From JAFGUB01 sp050305515 (GTDB lineage Bacteria; Campylobacterota; Campylobacteria; Campylobacterales; Sulfurimonadaceae): a DNA stretch of 64,000 nt. Positions 1 through 11,100 of this stretch are shown here, piece after piece. Within the stretch, counting starts at the first letter, position 1; each line of letters begins with the position of its first letter. The DNA lies in assembly GCA_050305515.1 (NCBI GenBank), contig JBNLFL010000006.1:23529-87528 (forward strand). The letters are read 5' to 3'. Below the pieces are notes generated by a model that saw nothing but the letters and a program-made list of their open reading frames with translations, had not been told where the DNA came from and did no database searches. The translations under genes were made by a program, and so were the position numbers.

Positions 1-1032
1 CCCTTTATTGATGGCATCCTGATGCGATCCCGAGAACGCGGTATACACCAGCTCGCCCACGTAGGGGTGACGTACATGGGTTTCGATATCGGTACAGTGT
101 TCCACCACTTCGAGCACATTATTCACATCGCTGAAGTCAAGTTTGGGGTCAACTCCCTGTGTGTACATGTTGAGTGCGAGCGTGATGATATCGACATTTC
201 CAGTACGTTCACCGTTGCTAAGCAGCGTTCCTTCCACCCGGTCCGCTCCCGCCAAAAGGGCAAGTTCGGTCGCGGCGACAGAGGTACCCCGGTCGTTGTG
301 CGTGTGCGTCGAGATCAGGACGTGCTCGCGGTTGTCAAGATGACGGCTCATCCACTCGATCTGGTCGGCGTAGATATTGGGCGTACTCATCTCTACGGTT
401 GCCGGGAGGTTGATGATCACTTTGCGATCAGCCGAGATTCCCCAGCGTGCGGTAACAGCATTGCAGATTTCTGCCGCGAATTCGAGCTCGGTTCCGGTAA
501 AACTCTCCGGCGAATACTCTAATGAAATCTTGCCATCATGCGTCGCTTCGTACTTTTTGACGAGATCGACTCCCTCAAGTGCCAGTGTGATAATTTCGTC
601 ACGCTCTTTTTTGAAGACAATTTTGCGCTGTGCTACCGACGTGGAGTTGTACAGGTGTACGATGGCATGTTTGACCCCGCGGAGCGATTCAAACGTTTTG
701 GCAATAAGGTGCTCGCGCGCCTGAACCAGAACCTGAATGGTGACATCATCGGGAATGAGATTGCGCTCCACAAGGGTACGCAAAAAATCATACTCCACTT
801 TGGAAGCGGAAGGAAAGCCCACTTCGATGACCTTAAATCCCAGACGTAGCAAGAGGGCGAAGAGTTCAAGTTTTTGATCCAGATTCATTGGCGTTACCAG
901 TGCCTGATTACCGTCGCGCAAATCGACGCTGCACCAGATAGGCGCTTTGGTAATGGTGTTGTCAGGCCAGGTACGATTCAGCAAATCAATTTTGGGGTAA
1001 GGGCGGTATTTGCCCGTGTTCACATGTTTCAT
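1..1032 (-). CDS. leuA: 2-isopropylmalate synthase, C-terminal part outside window
   Basis: Condenses acetyl-CoA with 2-oxoisovalerate, the first committed step of leucine synthesis. The 344 codons present hold the N-terminal catalytic TIM barrel: the entry motif DLRDGNQAL, then HTHNDRGTSVAAT with the metal-binding His pair, and ERTGNVD further on. The start region (KYRPYPKIDLLNRTW) is that of the long LeuA type. The ATG at 1032 follows an AAGGAG site at about 8 bases. The gene runs off the left edge, so the regulatory leucine-binding domain is not visible. Family assignment is firm. Confidence 0.95.
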   Translation of the reverse strand, partial: MKHVNTGKYRPYPKIDLLNRTWPDNTITKAPIWCSVDLRDGNQALVTPMNLDQKLELFALLLRLGFKVIEVGFPSASKVEYDFLRTLVERNLIPDDVTIQVLVQAREHLIAKTFESLRGVKHAIVHLYNSTSVAQRKIVFKKERDEIITLALEGVDLVKKYEATHDGKISLEYSPESFTGTELEFAAEICNAVTARWGISADRKVIINLPATVEMSTPNIYADQIEWMSRHLDNREHVLISTHTHNDRGTSVAATELALLAGADRVEGTLLSNGERTGNVDIITLALNMYTQGVDPKLDFSDVNNVLEVVEHCTDIETHVRHPYVGELVYTAFSGSHQDAINKG

Positions 1033-1170
1033 GTGATCTCCTTGTAGTAAAACTTGAACAGATGCTCTTGCTACGGAGGCAACTGTAAGCGCAATTATAG
1101 CCAAACGAGAAAAGGGATTTACGATATCGGGTAAGCTAATTGGGAAGGTTTTGCCCTGTTTCAGGGAGAT

Positions 1171-1293
1171 GTCAATCCCTTCCTGATCGGATCACATGCA
1201 GCCCAGCTGTCGGCATTGTAGTTTCTGGCTTCGCGTGAAGGATAGAAGTCGGTTGCAGCTTCGACCCAGATATACTCCATTCGGACATCGTGC
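1171..1293 (-). pseudogene. Decayed fragment of the transglutaminase-like gene (copy of about 3820-3951)
   Basis: About 120 bases match, base for base over most of their length, the part of the intact gene at 1993-5106 that encodes the segment around HIWVEAATDFYPSRG and WAACDP. Relative to the intact copy, 19 bases are missing just after the CDP codons, which breaks the frame, and there are scattered substitutions such as Asn-Phe-Asn to Asn-Tyr-Asn. No start, no full domain and no continuing frame remain. It lies beyond the two small genes that follow the intact gene, as expected of a remnant of an earlier tandem copy or a recombined cassette. Confidence 0.85.
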
Positions 1294-1349
1294 TGCACGG
1301 GCTTACAAGTAAGTGTTAATAGGAGTTTTGACATGGGTTGTTTTCGACC

Positions 1350-1359
1350 TTACATGTAA
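1350..1359. repeat. TTACATGTAA element 1 (intergenic)
   Basis: Exact palindrome in the non-coding stretch between leuA and the small gene ending at 1400. A one-mismatch version, TTACAAGTAA, lies at 1303-1312. Confidence 0.9.
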
Positions 1360-1399
1360 TCATTCGGGATTTGATACCGTACCCCTGTTTTTGTATCTT

Positions 1400-1645
1400 C
1401 TAAAAAAGTATTTTTCCTGTGTTTGTTTCAACATATTCATACTTAAAACATACTTTAGATAATGACCCGTGAAGAGTAACAGTTTCACCTCTATGTAGTT
1501 TCTTAACTACATCTATTGAAAACGTAAACTCCATATTTTTGATATTTTCATCTAAACTTTTGAATTCAACTGCAGCTGTATCACCACCTTTCAAAATTAT
1601 AAGGATTAAAAAGCTGAATGAACAAACCAAACATGAAAAATACAC
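1400..1645 (-). CDS. Small AT-rich protein with one membrane segment, unknown
   Basis: An 81-codon frame that begins with a hydrophobic stretch (residues about 5-19, rich in Phe, Leu and Ile) followed by a soluble, charged tail of some 60 residues; it may be a membrane-anchored or lipoprotein-like product. The first codon is GTG at 1645, with TTG at 1630 as an alternative, and neither has a clear ribosome site. It overlaps the end of the upstream membrane gene by about 60 bases in another frame. Base composition is much more AT-rich than the core genes. I do not recognise the family. Its place last in the accessory locus would suit an accessory or immunity role, which is inference. Confidence 0.5.
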   Translation of the reverse strand: MYFSCLVCSFSFLILIILKGGDTAAVEFKSLDENIKNMEFTFSIDVVKKLHRGETVTLHGSLSKVCFKYEYVETNTGKILF

Positions 1646-2003
1646 TGAAGTATATTAATACTTTTATTTGGTTTTCTAAGTCAAATAAAGTGGTACAAAC
1701 TTCAACAAATAAAGCGCACACTATTGAAAAAACAGATAACAAAATCCTCTTTTGTATAGTCTCAATTTTTGCCAATAACTCTTTTGTCAAATATAATGCA
1801 AAAAGAATAAGAGCACTACCTACAATTATCTGCAAGAAGCCATTATCAAAATACACACTCAAACTTGCAATCGCAGGTACTCCAATACATACATCCAATG
1901 CAGAGCTTCTGTTGAGACCTTTTTTTTGTAAAAATATAAAAAAATATAAAAAAAACAGATACAAATATACAAGAAATGAAATACTAAAAAAGCTAGTTTC
2001 CAT
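1581..2003 (-). CDS. Polytopic membrane protein, unknown; candidate immunity protein
   Basis: A 140-residue, very hydrophobic protein with about four membrane segments, a short basic loop (LQKKGLNRSS) and few charged residues. I chose the ATG at 2003 because it lies inside the last codons of the preceding gene (TTATGGAAACTAG, an 11-base overlap) and implies translational coupling; a longer frame starts at 2069 but would overlap that gene by 77 bases. The DNA is strikingly AT-rich compared with genes outside the locus, suggesting separate acquisition. Coupling to a protein with a hydrophobic C-terminal tip suggests a dedicated partner such as an immunity protein. No homologue is recognised. 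Confidence 0.65.
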   Translation of the reverse strand: METSFFSISFLVYLYLFFLYFFIFLQKKGLNRSSALDVCIGVPAIASLSVYFDNGFLQIIVGSALILFALYLTKELLAKIETIQKRILLSVFSIVCALFVEVCTTLFDLENQIKVLIYFSVFFMFGLFIQLFNPYNFERW

Positions 2004-5000
2004 AACAATTTTCTCTAGGATGTAACCAACCAGCCAGTAAACTGTCAACAGCAACACCAATGGCAGCACCTATAGGCATAATGATTTGTGTGATGATGCC
2101 CAACCCTGTCGTCGCAGCTTGACCACCCAATAATCTAGTAGCAGAAAATGCTAGCATACCCATTAATAGACCTCCAATAAAACACTTTACATAAGCCAAA
2201 GCCGTTTCTTTACCGTAAACGGTATATAAAGTAATTGCCATTAGTGAAACATACAGAATAATTGCTGCAATAGCAGCTACTAATAAATGTGCAAAACCAA
2301 ATGAATATGGTGCTATCCCAGACAATAATGGTGCCCGTGCAAGTGATAATAATAAACCAAGGCCTAATCCTAAGTAAAACGCCCCATTATCTCCCCCGGA
2401 TATCATATAAGCCCCAGCCCCACTAAGAGGGTCAATCACAATATACCCACACCCAGACCACCCCGGAACACTCACATTGTCCGTATGGGTAATGACATAT
2501 TTGCCTGAATTAACAGCTGATTGTATCTCACCCTGTATTCCGGTATGAATGTTGGGCAGTACCGTGTTAATATTGCTGCTATCAATTCTGTAAATGCTCT
2601 GACCTGTCTGATTGGCAATCTGGAGTGCTTTGACGGCGCTGATGGCTTGTGTAGGATTGGCCGGATCAGTGTTGAACATCTGCTCGGGAACCTGATGCTC
2701 CAGTGCCGAACCGATGGTGCCCACCTGAACGGTAAAATCCACCATTTTCTGATGGTTGTTATCAAGAGCAGAAGTTACCATGGTCATGGGAATATCCAGA
2801 TGAATCCCTCCCGCACTTATGGTTCTGGGCATGCCGTAGAGATAGGTCACTTTGGGTTCATACCCAAAGATACCATTAGAAGCCACAAGCCGGGTTCTTG
2901 CTTTGGCGGCAAGACCCGCCATCTCGCTTTGGCCCTGAAGTTGTGCAAAGTAGCTGAGACTTCCGGCGTACATCATGTCTCCAAGGATCTCCTCTCTCGT
3001 GAGTGCGGCAAGTTGTGCCTGATCGCTGGATTCTAACACGTTTTTTGTCTGTTCCAATCTGCTTTGCAAATCTTTGAGTTTTTGAGGAGAGACGCCCTGG
3101 GCAATAACATTGAGCGAGAGGTAGCTTCCTGCTATGGTGGTATGGGTTTCACTTCCCAGACTTCCAATTCCCGGAACATAAGGCTGCATCATGACATCAA
3201 GCTCTTCACCCAGACGCATCTGCTGCGCTTCGAGTACCACACTGCCGTTGACTTTCACCTGGGGAATGACGTTGATGAGATAGGCCGGAAGGCTTGAGGG
3301 AAGTTGACTGACATCAGTGATGTTGCCTTCGGGGATGTAGGAGGCGATAGTATCTTCATCGGCCTGTGTGGCCGGTTTGAACGAGAGTGTGACACGTTCA
3401 TTGTTTACTTTGGCGTAAGGAAGGGTGATGTTGGGTGAAAGATCTCCACCGGTTGCCAGAAGATAGGCGTAATCGTAACTGTTGCTCCCCTGCATGGAGA
3501 TGCTAACGCGCTGCTGCAGGGATGCGGGTACTTTGGCGTAGCGGGCTCCGGTAGCAACAATGGGATTGGGCAGGGAGGAAGGAAGTGTGGAATACTCCTC
3601 TATAATGGTCTGTGCCCCACCAATGACGTCAAGCACACTCGGATCGGTCATGTTGTTTTCAATATAGCTTTCAAGATTGCCCTGTGCCTGAGTAAGCGCG
3701 TTTTCCAGCGCAGAGGTGTCAATGCTTTTGATAGCCCCGGTGGTTTCGTTGATCTCTGCGGAAGCAAGCAGGTTGTTTACCAGTGCTTCGGTATCGATAC
3801 CGCTTACATGTAAAGCATCAATTCCTTCCTGATAGGTGTACTGCTTAAAGCTCGGATCACATGCGGCCCAGCTGTCGGCATTGAAGTTCCTGGCTCCGCG
3901 TGAAGGATAGAAGTCGGTCGCGGCTTCGACCCAGATATGCTCCATTTGGACGTCAGTGACACCGCCGCCTCCCATCATGGCCGCCATGGGAATGCCTGCC
4001 GAAGCAGCGTAGGTCATAGCGGCGTTGATATCTTCAAATCCTCCGGCCCAGTTTTTGAATTTCTCTGCGGGAACGGTAATGGTGCCGTGCACGTAACGTG
4101 CGGGAATTTTTGAAGCTCTAAAGAGGGCAATAGTAAGCGTTGCGATGTCAAAGGCGTTACCGCGCAGGGTCTCCAGTGTAAGCTGGGCATTTTGCGAAGA
4201 GCCCCATGAGGGAATCCATGTGATATTGTTGCGCACCCAGTGGAAGATCTTTACCGCGTCGTAGCCGAGTTCGGCGGCTTTGGCTTTAATGGCGTCACTC
4301 AGGACGATCTCGTCGCTTTCACCAAGATAGGCCGGATCGTCGGCTCCGGGAAGGGTGTTGTAGTTCAGATCGCCCAGTGCCGCGTAATGTTGGAGTGGAT
4401 TGCCGGTGTATCCCGAAAGGGTAAAATCGGCTTTGTCACTTTTTGGCGTGTTGTTCGGATTGGGTTTGAGAATCTGTGTCGGCATGCGGTTGGGGTTATT
4501 ATGCTGTTTGCGGCGTTCAAACTGTTCGGTATCGACGCCATCGATGCTAAACTCCACCGTATCGTCGTTTGCTCCTAGCAGGCGTTTGGCGTAAGACGCG
4601 CTTCGTGTCAGAAGGCTGGCGCTGTGCTGTTCGATACTCTCGCGCTGTTTGGCGCGGCTCCATTTCAGATGGGCCTTGTAATGTTTGAGCATGGCATCAT
4701 GGCGATCTAGTATCTCCTGCGGCAGGTGGCGTGCTTTGAGATCGGCGGCTACGGCTTCAAACTGTTCGAGCACGGCGGCTTCGTCATCACCGATTTCGGT
4801 ATCGACCGTTTCGAGTTCGGCAACGGCTCTGGAACGGGCCTCATCATCAAGTTCCATGGTGTCGAGCAGTGCCATCAGCCGTTGTGCATGTTCGAGATTT
4901 TCGCTCATCCGGTCACTGCTTTTGGCCTTATGTGCTTCGCTCTGCGCATCGATGGCCTTGACACCTGCGGCAAAAGCAGGTGTGGTAAAGACGTTACATG

Positions 5001-5106
5001 TAAGAATAAAAGCCAGAATCAAAGTTATGGCTCGCATGGTATGAGAGGCTCTTTTAAAACGTTCAATCATATTCATATGTTTTTTCTTTCGGGTCATTAT
5101 TTGCAT
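1993..5106 (-). CDS. Exported transglutaminase-like protein with hydrophobic variable C-terminal tip
   Basis: A roughly 1037-residue protein with an N-terminal export signal (hydrophobic stretch ending TTPAFAAG), a helical charged region, then a transglutaminase-like core: LRGNAFDIATLTIALFRAS, IPARYVHGT, MEHIWVEAA and WAACDP. The His and Asp of the usual Cys-His-Asp triad are visible, but the position normally holding Cys reads Asn-Ala-Phe-Asp, so catalysis is doubtful. A long beta-rich region follows, ending in DPLSGAGAYMISGGDNG (about residues 885-905). After this the last ~140 residues change to four membrane segments and AT-rich DNA. ATG 5106 has AAGGAG 11 bases upstream; ATG 5097 overlaps the preceding stop as TAATG and is an alternative. 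Two palindromic elements fall within it. Confidence 0.8.
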   Translation of the reverse strand: MQIMTRKKKHMNMIERFKRASHTMRAITLILAFILTCNVFTTPAFAAGVKAIDAQSEAHKAKSSDRMSENLEHAQRLMALLDTMELDDEARSRAVAELETVDTEIGDDEAAVLEQFEAVAADLKARHLPQEILDRHDAMLKHYKAHLKWSRAKQRESIEQHSASLLTRSASYAKRLLGANDDTVEFSIDGVDTEQFERRKQHNNPNRMPTQILKPNPNNTPKSDKADFTLSGYTGNPLQHYAALGDLNYNTLPGADDPAYLGESDEIVLSDAIKAKAAELGYDAVKIFHWVRNNITWIPSWGSSQNAQLTLETLRGNAFDIATLTIALFRASKIPARYVHGTITVPAEKFKNWAGGFEDINAAMTYAASAGIPMAAMMGGGGVTDVQMEHIWVEAATDFYPSRGARNFNADSWAACDPSFKQYTYQEGIDALHVSGIDTEALVNNLLASAEINETTGAIKSIDTSALENALTQAQGNLESYIENNMTDPSVLDVIGGAQTIIEEYSTLPSSLPNPIVATGARYAKVPASLQQRVSISMQGSNSYDYAYLLATGGDLSPNITLPYAKVNNERVTLSFKPATQADEDTIASYIPEGNITDVSQLPSSLPAYLINVIPQVKVNGSVVLEAQQMRLGEELDVMMQPYVPGIGSLGSETHTTIAGSYLSLNVIAQGVSPQKLKDLQSRLEQTKNVLESSDQAQLAALTREEILGDMMYAGSLSYFAQLQGQSEMAGLAAKARTRLVASNGIFGYEPKVTYLYGMPRTISAGGIHLDIPMTMVTSALDNNHQKMVDFTVQVGTIGSALEHQVPEQMFNTDPANPTQAISAVKALQIANQTGQSIYRIDSSNINTVLPNIHTGIQGEIQSAVNSGKYVITHTDNVSVPGWSGCGYIVIDPLSGAGAYMISGGDNGAFYLGLGLGLLLSLARAPLLSGIAPYSFGFAHLLVAAIAAIILYVSLMAITLYTVYGKETALAYVKCFIGGLLMGMLAFSATRLLGGQAATTGLGIITQIIMPIGAAIGVAVDSLLAGWLHPRENCYGN
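3804..3813. repeat. TTACATGTAA element 2
   Basis: Inside the transglutaminase-like gene, read as Leu-His-Val-Ser. Confidence 0.9.
4994..5003. repeat. TTACATGTAA element 3
   Basis: Inside the signal-peptide codons of the transglutaminase-like gene, read as Leu-Thr-Cys-Asn; it puts a Cys in the hydrophobic core of the signal. The next exact copy is 14.5 kb away. Confidence 0.9.
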
Positions 5107-8100
5107 AACTTGTTTCTCTCCTTGCATGTATCTTCCGAGTATTGGTAAGCAATAGCTTTTATGGCAAAAGCAAGTGTTTCGCGTACGGATTCCTGGGTTT
5201 TGTCATTTGTAAGTCTGTCTGCTGCCAGACGGGCGTAATGAAGCGCCATATTCCACTTGTTTCTGGATGCATAGCTTATGGCTTTTTCGACATATTTGTA
5301 CTCGATAGAGCGGTGTTCAAGTTGTGTCAGTACGGTTTCAAGCGTTGGCAGCGGTGTCACTTCAATATAGCGGCGCAGCGTATCGTGCAGCATCAGGTCA
5401 GGTGTTTCGCCTATATAAATTGAACTTTCAAGATCAAATCCTGCGGCTTCTTCACCAAGAGCCATCCAGATACGCTGTGTTTGCGTTTCATTTTCTTTAA
5501 GATCAAAAGGTGCTTCGAGGCTACCTTCGTTGTTGAGCTGCATGTTGTCCGTCTCTATGAAACTGACGTCGCTGGTGAAAAGTTGGCTTTTTGTCATTCC
5601 GGCAGTGGCAATTCCCTGATTGTTCAGGGTCAGATCCATACCGATTGTGGAGATAGGATATGTCACAGTATCGGACGAATCGGAAATCGCCTCAAGCGAT
5701 TCGAGCAGCAATGTTTCTGCCTCACTGTTTTGCATGGCGTACAGCAGGGCATCAAAGGCGATAAAGCGGGTATGCCCTTTATGGTAATCATAACGGGTTA
5801 TTGCCGGATAGGTCGTATCGCTACAGACAAGACATCTTTTCTTTGTCTGTTTGCCAAATATGCCAAGAGACTCAGCGCCACTGAGTGTTATTTTCAACTT
5901 GTCGTCATCGAGATCGAGCGGCAGTGTGGTATTGTTCTCCATAGTAAGCGTATCGATGTGAATCAGCTTTCCTCTGTAGTCGACTCCAAGAATCTCGAAC
6001 AGATGATGATTGCGGCTGTCATGACTTCCCGAAATCAGTAGCCCTTCACCTCTGAATACGGCCTCTCTGAGTTCTGTCTGCAAATCTACCGGGAGTATAT
6101 GCTGCTCGCTGAAAATAGCATAAGCGCCATACATACCGCTTCGAAATTCACACTCAAAGGCGTTGTCGTCGGTAACGATTGTATACGAGAAGCCATAGGT
6201 ATCGAGAAGTGCTTTAAGGTATGCTTTCTGGCTCTCAAGATCGGCAGCGTTTATCGGTCCGTAGGTATCGCCCTTTTTGCACAGTGCTTTGTCATCAAGT
6301 AATATCAGTAATCGTTTGGCGGCACCTGGTTTGATCTCCGGTATAACCTTGATAGGAGGTACGGTGATCTGGAACGATGCATAGCCGAGGGTCACCCATT
6401 CGTTGTTATCTTGTGCCTGTAATACACAGGCATAATCGCCAGCAGCCAGTGAATCAGTCTCAATGTCACGCATATAGGTCAGTGAGGCATTGGCATCAAG
6501 AGAGAGCATTTGGTCTGTCTGATTGACGGAACTGTTGGTATCAATAGCAATCAGTAATTGACGTATGGGTTGATTGCTTAGCGGTGAGAAACTGAAGTTG
6601 TAGAGCAGATCGTTGCACTGTTGCGGTTCACCCTGTTCAATGCTTGCATAGGCCACGTTGACTTCGCCTATGAGTGATTTTGAAATTTCAGCGGCGACTT
6701 CAAAAGTAGTTGCAGCACTATCAAGCAGTGTACCGTCTACGGTATACAGGTAGGCTTGCACGTCATACGTTCCGACAGGAGCATTCTTGAGCTGTAGTGG
6801 TTCAATGAAGTTACGGCTGCCCTGTGGCGTCATCTCGGCTACTGGAAGTATTGTTGAGAGCGCTGTAACACTGCTTGAGCTGTGAGTAACGTTAAGTTCC
6901 ACGTATGTTCCCGTAAGAACGGTATTGGTAGAGAGATTTTGTATCAGGTGTTCAAGTTCTACACTGTCATTGGTATGATAAATCGGATGGTCCGTCTCTA
7001 CACGTAGCATTGCCAGTGATCCCGAAGCACTGCTTGAGACAATGTTGAAGGTGGCGGTGTCGCTGTCAATAATTTGGCCTTCATTGTCATAGAGTGTACC
7101 TACCAGGAAATAGGTACCTGCCATCAATATTCCGGAATTATATGGTTGTATGGCATTATAAGTACTTCCAGCAGAGAGAATCCCCGGATTGAGCAAATCA
7201 AATGCGGTGACTTCGCTATTGTTAGCATCTACAATCCGAAGCTTCGCAGAAAGTTCATAATTTTGCTGTCCCGGATTGGTTATCAGAGTAGAAAGGTTGA
7301 TATCTTCGTATGCGCCATAAAACGGTTTATCGGTTGCCACGCTGATCGTACCGAGGACATTGGAGGCGTTATTAGAAATTTCCAATCTGTTGTTTGCTTC
7401 GTTACATTCATTAATTTTGCCGTCATAGTCAACAATGGCAACAATGGTATTTTGGTCGATGTTCTCAATTCCTTCAAGAGTAACATCACTATACGTGTTG
7501 TTCTCCAGCGCCTCAACATTGACCGTACCAAGCAGTACACCACCATTGGAAGGGTCACCCGTGAAAAAGTGTACCTGGGTTTCTGAAGCCGTAATGGCTC
7601 CTCCGTTACCTACACGTACACTAAGTGTGTAGTTGTTGATGTTATCGTGCAGGTGTAGCAGCGACAGGCTCAAATCCGGAGTTGCTAAAGGATCGCGATC
7701 TAAAAAGGTATTGAGACGATAGGTATTGTGTGTCAGCCATGAGGGCGTTTCATATTGCGGAACGGTACCGTCGTCGTTGATGTTGTTGATATGGTAGCTG
7801 TGCTGGTTCCAGATAGCGCGGGTGGGCATCCAAGTATCGTTGGCGTCTTCGAGGACGCGGATTCCATGATAACTCCCCCAAGCATAATCATTAGCTGCAA
7901 TTACAATTTCTGCCGAACCATCATTGTCAACATCTGCAACAACAGGATATTCCCATATAGTACCGGATGGATTCGGTAAGCTATAAAGTACCTTACCGGT
8001 CGATCCTTCATAAATTCTAAAGGTGTGCTCATCCGCATATAAGATTTCTGCTTTTCCATCACCCTCAAAATCGAATACTGTTGAACCTGTAGATGCTGAT

Positions 8101-11100
8101 GAATAATCTTGAGTTGAAATTAGCCATTTTATACTGCCATCATCTTCAAAGACAACATAATAATATCTACCAGCAATTCCAATTTCTGGTTTGCCATCTC
8201 CATCCATATCGGCAACAATTGGAGCAGCGCCGCCGCCTCCTGGTATCGCTACAGGTCCCCAAATAAGATTTCCATCATGTGATAATAAAGATACCTGAGC
8301 ATTTCCAATCCTTACAAGCTCAGGATAAGTATCATCATTAAAGTTGCCAATAGCATAGTTGCCCGCTAAAGACGTACTCCATAAAATCGAACCATTCGTA
8401 TCATAAGCTGTATTACCAGAAATAACTTCTAAAGCTGCATCATCATCAAGATTTAGCACAATCGGTATTCCTGAAGCTCTAAAACTCCAAAGTCTTTCAC
8501 CAATGTTACTGAAGACACCATCAATATATAGGATTTCAGGAGTTCCATCATTATTTAAATCAGCGATAGCAGGTTCTCCATTACCTGAACCAGTAGTGTT
8601 TTCCCATTTTAAGCTACCGTCACTATTGTATGCCATCAGTCCGTTGTGGGAGCCCTTGCCAACGACTATGTCTATTTTTCCATCATTGTCAATATCCGCT
8701 ATAGCCGGAGCATTAGCAGCGGTAACTCCTGAGATGTTTTTTACTTCAGAGCCGTCATCTCCTCTTACGATATGCAGAACTCCATAACCATTGTAAGAAC
8801 CACCGGAAAACGAGGTGAACAAAATGTAGGGAGTGTCTTTTTGATTGATTTCACTATCATTATTGTCATCATATAGCCTGCCAACGATAGGAGTACTCAT
8901 TACTTGACGATAACTGGTTGAAGGGGCTGTTCCATCCCAATGCCATTTAACAACAGGGTTAAGATTACCAATTGCTATAGGTTGATTCCGACAATTACTT
9001 GATGATGAGAGGATATTGTTGGTTTCATCCAGTTCTATAACATTGAGGCCCGAATCAATCATCACCGATATCGGAGCATCTCTAAACGGTGCAATGGCTG
9101 ATACAGCTATGACCGTACTACTGGTTTCGTCAACACCCAGTGTGTCGGTGTAAGTATGTTCTCCCAGCCAGATGTCATCTAAAGTGTAGTTGCCATCGTT
9201 GTTACTGTCGTAAAATGCTGTAAATGTTATTGGGGTTTCTACTGCTACATTGCCTATGTTTACAAATGTTACCGTAATGGTTCCATTGAGTTCTAATGTT
9301 TGCGGGTTGGTAGCGGTATTGTTGACATCAATGTTTGCTACTTTCAAATCAGGTAACATCACAAGGGCTTCTTCAGGGCGAAGACGAATCTGACCAATAT
9401 TAAGGTGCTCCGTCGGGTTGAGTACGATCAGCAGGTTCGATCCGACAAATTCCTCTTTGGTGACGGTGATATTGACATCTGCCGTTGTAATACCGCTTAA
9501 GCTGAATTTTCCTTCCGCATTGCTTGTCATATGTTCTGTAAAACCGTTGTAATCAACTTGTATATCCGCATCAGCAATCGGTTCATTGGTTCTTGAATTG
9601 ACAATCACCCCTTCCAATGAAGCGGTATTCTCTTCCAGTGGCGGGGTAGAGGCATTGACATACATTTTCGGTGAAAGATTGACGAACGAGCTTTCTGAAA
9701 GATAGACTTCAAATACAAGACTCTGATAACCGCTTTTTTGAAACGACATCTCTTGTTTTCCATAAGTAGTAATGGCCATATCGTAACTGCCGTTACTATC
9801 TGAAATACCAGCAACATTGCCGTTTAGCGCGATTTCGACTCCTTCAAGCGCCGCGCCCGTATCACCATCAAAAATAGTGCCGATTACAGTGGCGCCAACG
9901 CGATCAAGCGATGCTGAAAAATTGATTTGCAGACTTTCATTGACATCAACTTCAATATACGCACTTTTATATCCTTCTTTGGAAACCAGCACTTCAATAG
10001 AACCAATGTTCAAAGGCTCGATTCTATAATAACCGCTGGCATCACTCATGGTATGGACAACACTACTGCCTGTAATGTTGATATCAACACCCTCAAGGAT
10101 GTCACCATTGACAGCGTCGGTGATAAATCCGAAGATTGAGGGGTTGGCTGCCGGTGTTGGATAAGTAGACGGAGGTGTCGTACTTATAGGATAGAGATTG
10201 ATATTAAACTGCATGTTGGCATTTGCAATGACATCAAACGTTGTTTCATAAGAGTGATAACCATCGACGCTAATGAACATTGTAGTCGCACCTGCATTGA
10301 GTTCATTAAAGCGGTATTGCCCTGTCGTATCACTTTGGACGGTTGCATTGTTGACACCTTCAAGTGTAAGGGTGACGTTTGCAAGAATTGCATTGGTTGT
10401 AGCATCACTCACTGTTCCAAACAGTGTCGTAAGATTTCCGCTAACCGGTAAGGCACTTTTTATTTGAAGTTTTGGTGAAAAAATGGCTAAGGCACCCACT
10501 CCCAATGTTGCAGATGTCGAAGCGGGTTGATAACCCTCAGCTGTAACCGTAACTGCATAGGTTCCCGGAGTGATGCCATTGATTTGGTAGCTGCCATCTT
10601 CAAGTGAATAGGTTTGAATGCTGCCAATTTCAATCAATGCACCGGAGATTGGACGCGAAGTGACGGAATCAGTAACAACACCTTTAATAATGCTTGTTGT
10701 AGCTCCAGCTTCAACAGGAGAAATTTTAATAATTCCAAAGTCTGCAGTTTCACCTTGTGAAAGCATAAAAGTAGCACTCACCGACTGATAATCTTGAAAC
10801 GTAATCTGAAGTTGATAGGAGCCTAGCTCAAGTGCATCAATGGAGAACTTTCCATTATCGTCCGTCACTGTATTATGTGAAGTACTACTTGTGATGGAAA
10901 TAGCAACATTTTGTAAAGGTGCAAGCGTTTGTGCATCGACAACAATACCTTTTATACTTCCAAGATCAGGATTAGGCACCGGTGAAGCAGTAAACGAAAT
11001 AGCTTGTAAAAGCAGTGCCGTCGTATAGGGGTCATGCTCCCAACTGCCGTCAGACTGCTGCAAAAGCGTAATTGTGTCAATACTTCCCTGAATACGCTCG

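Noticed and set aside
1618..2025. Plus-strand 135-codon frame opposite the membrane gene
   Set aside because: The minus frame gives a coherent four-helix membrane protein with coupling to the preceding gene; the plus frame is Lys/Asn/Thr-rich low-complexity sequence from AT-rich DNA.
8140..8800. FG-GAP repeat codons as a DNA-level tandem repeat
   Set aside because: The similarity is at protein level (DGDG-type motifs); the DNA copies are too diverged to be a recent tandem repeat.
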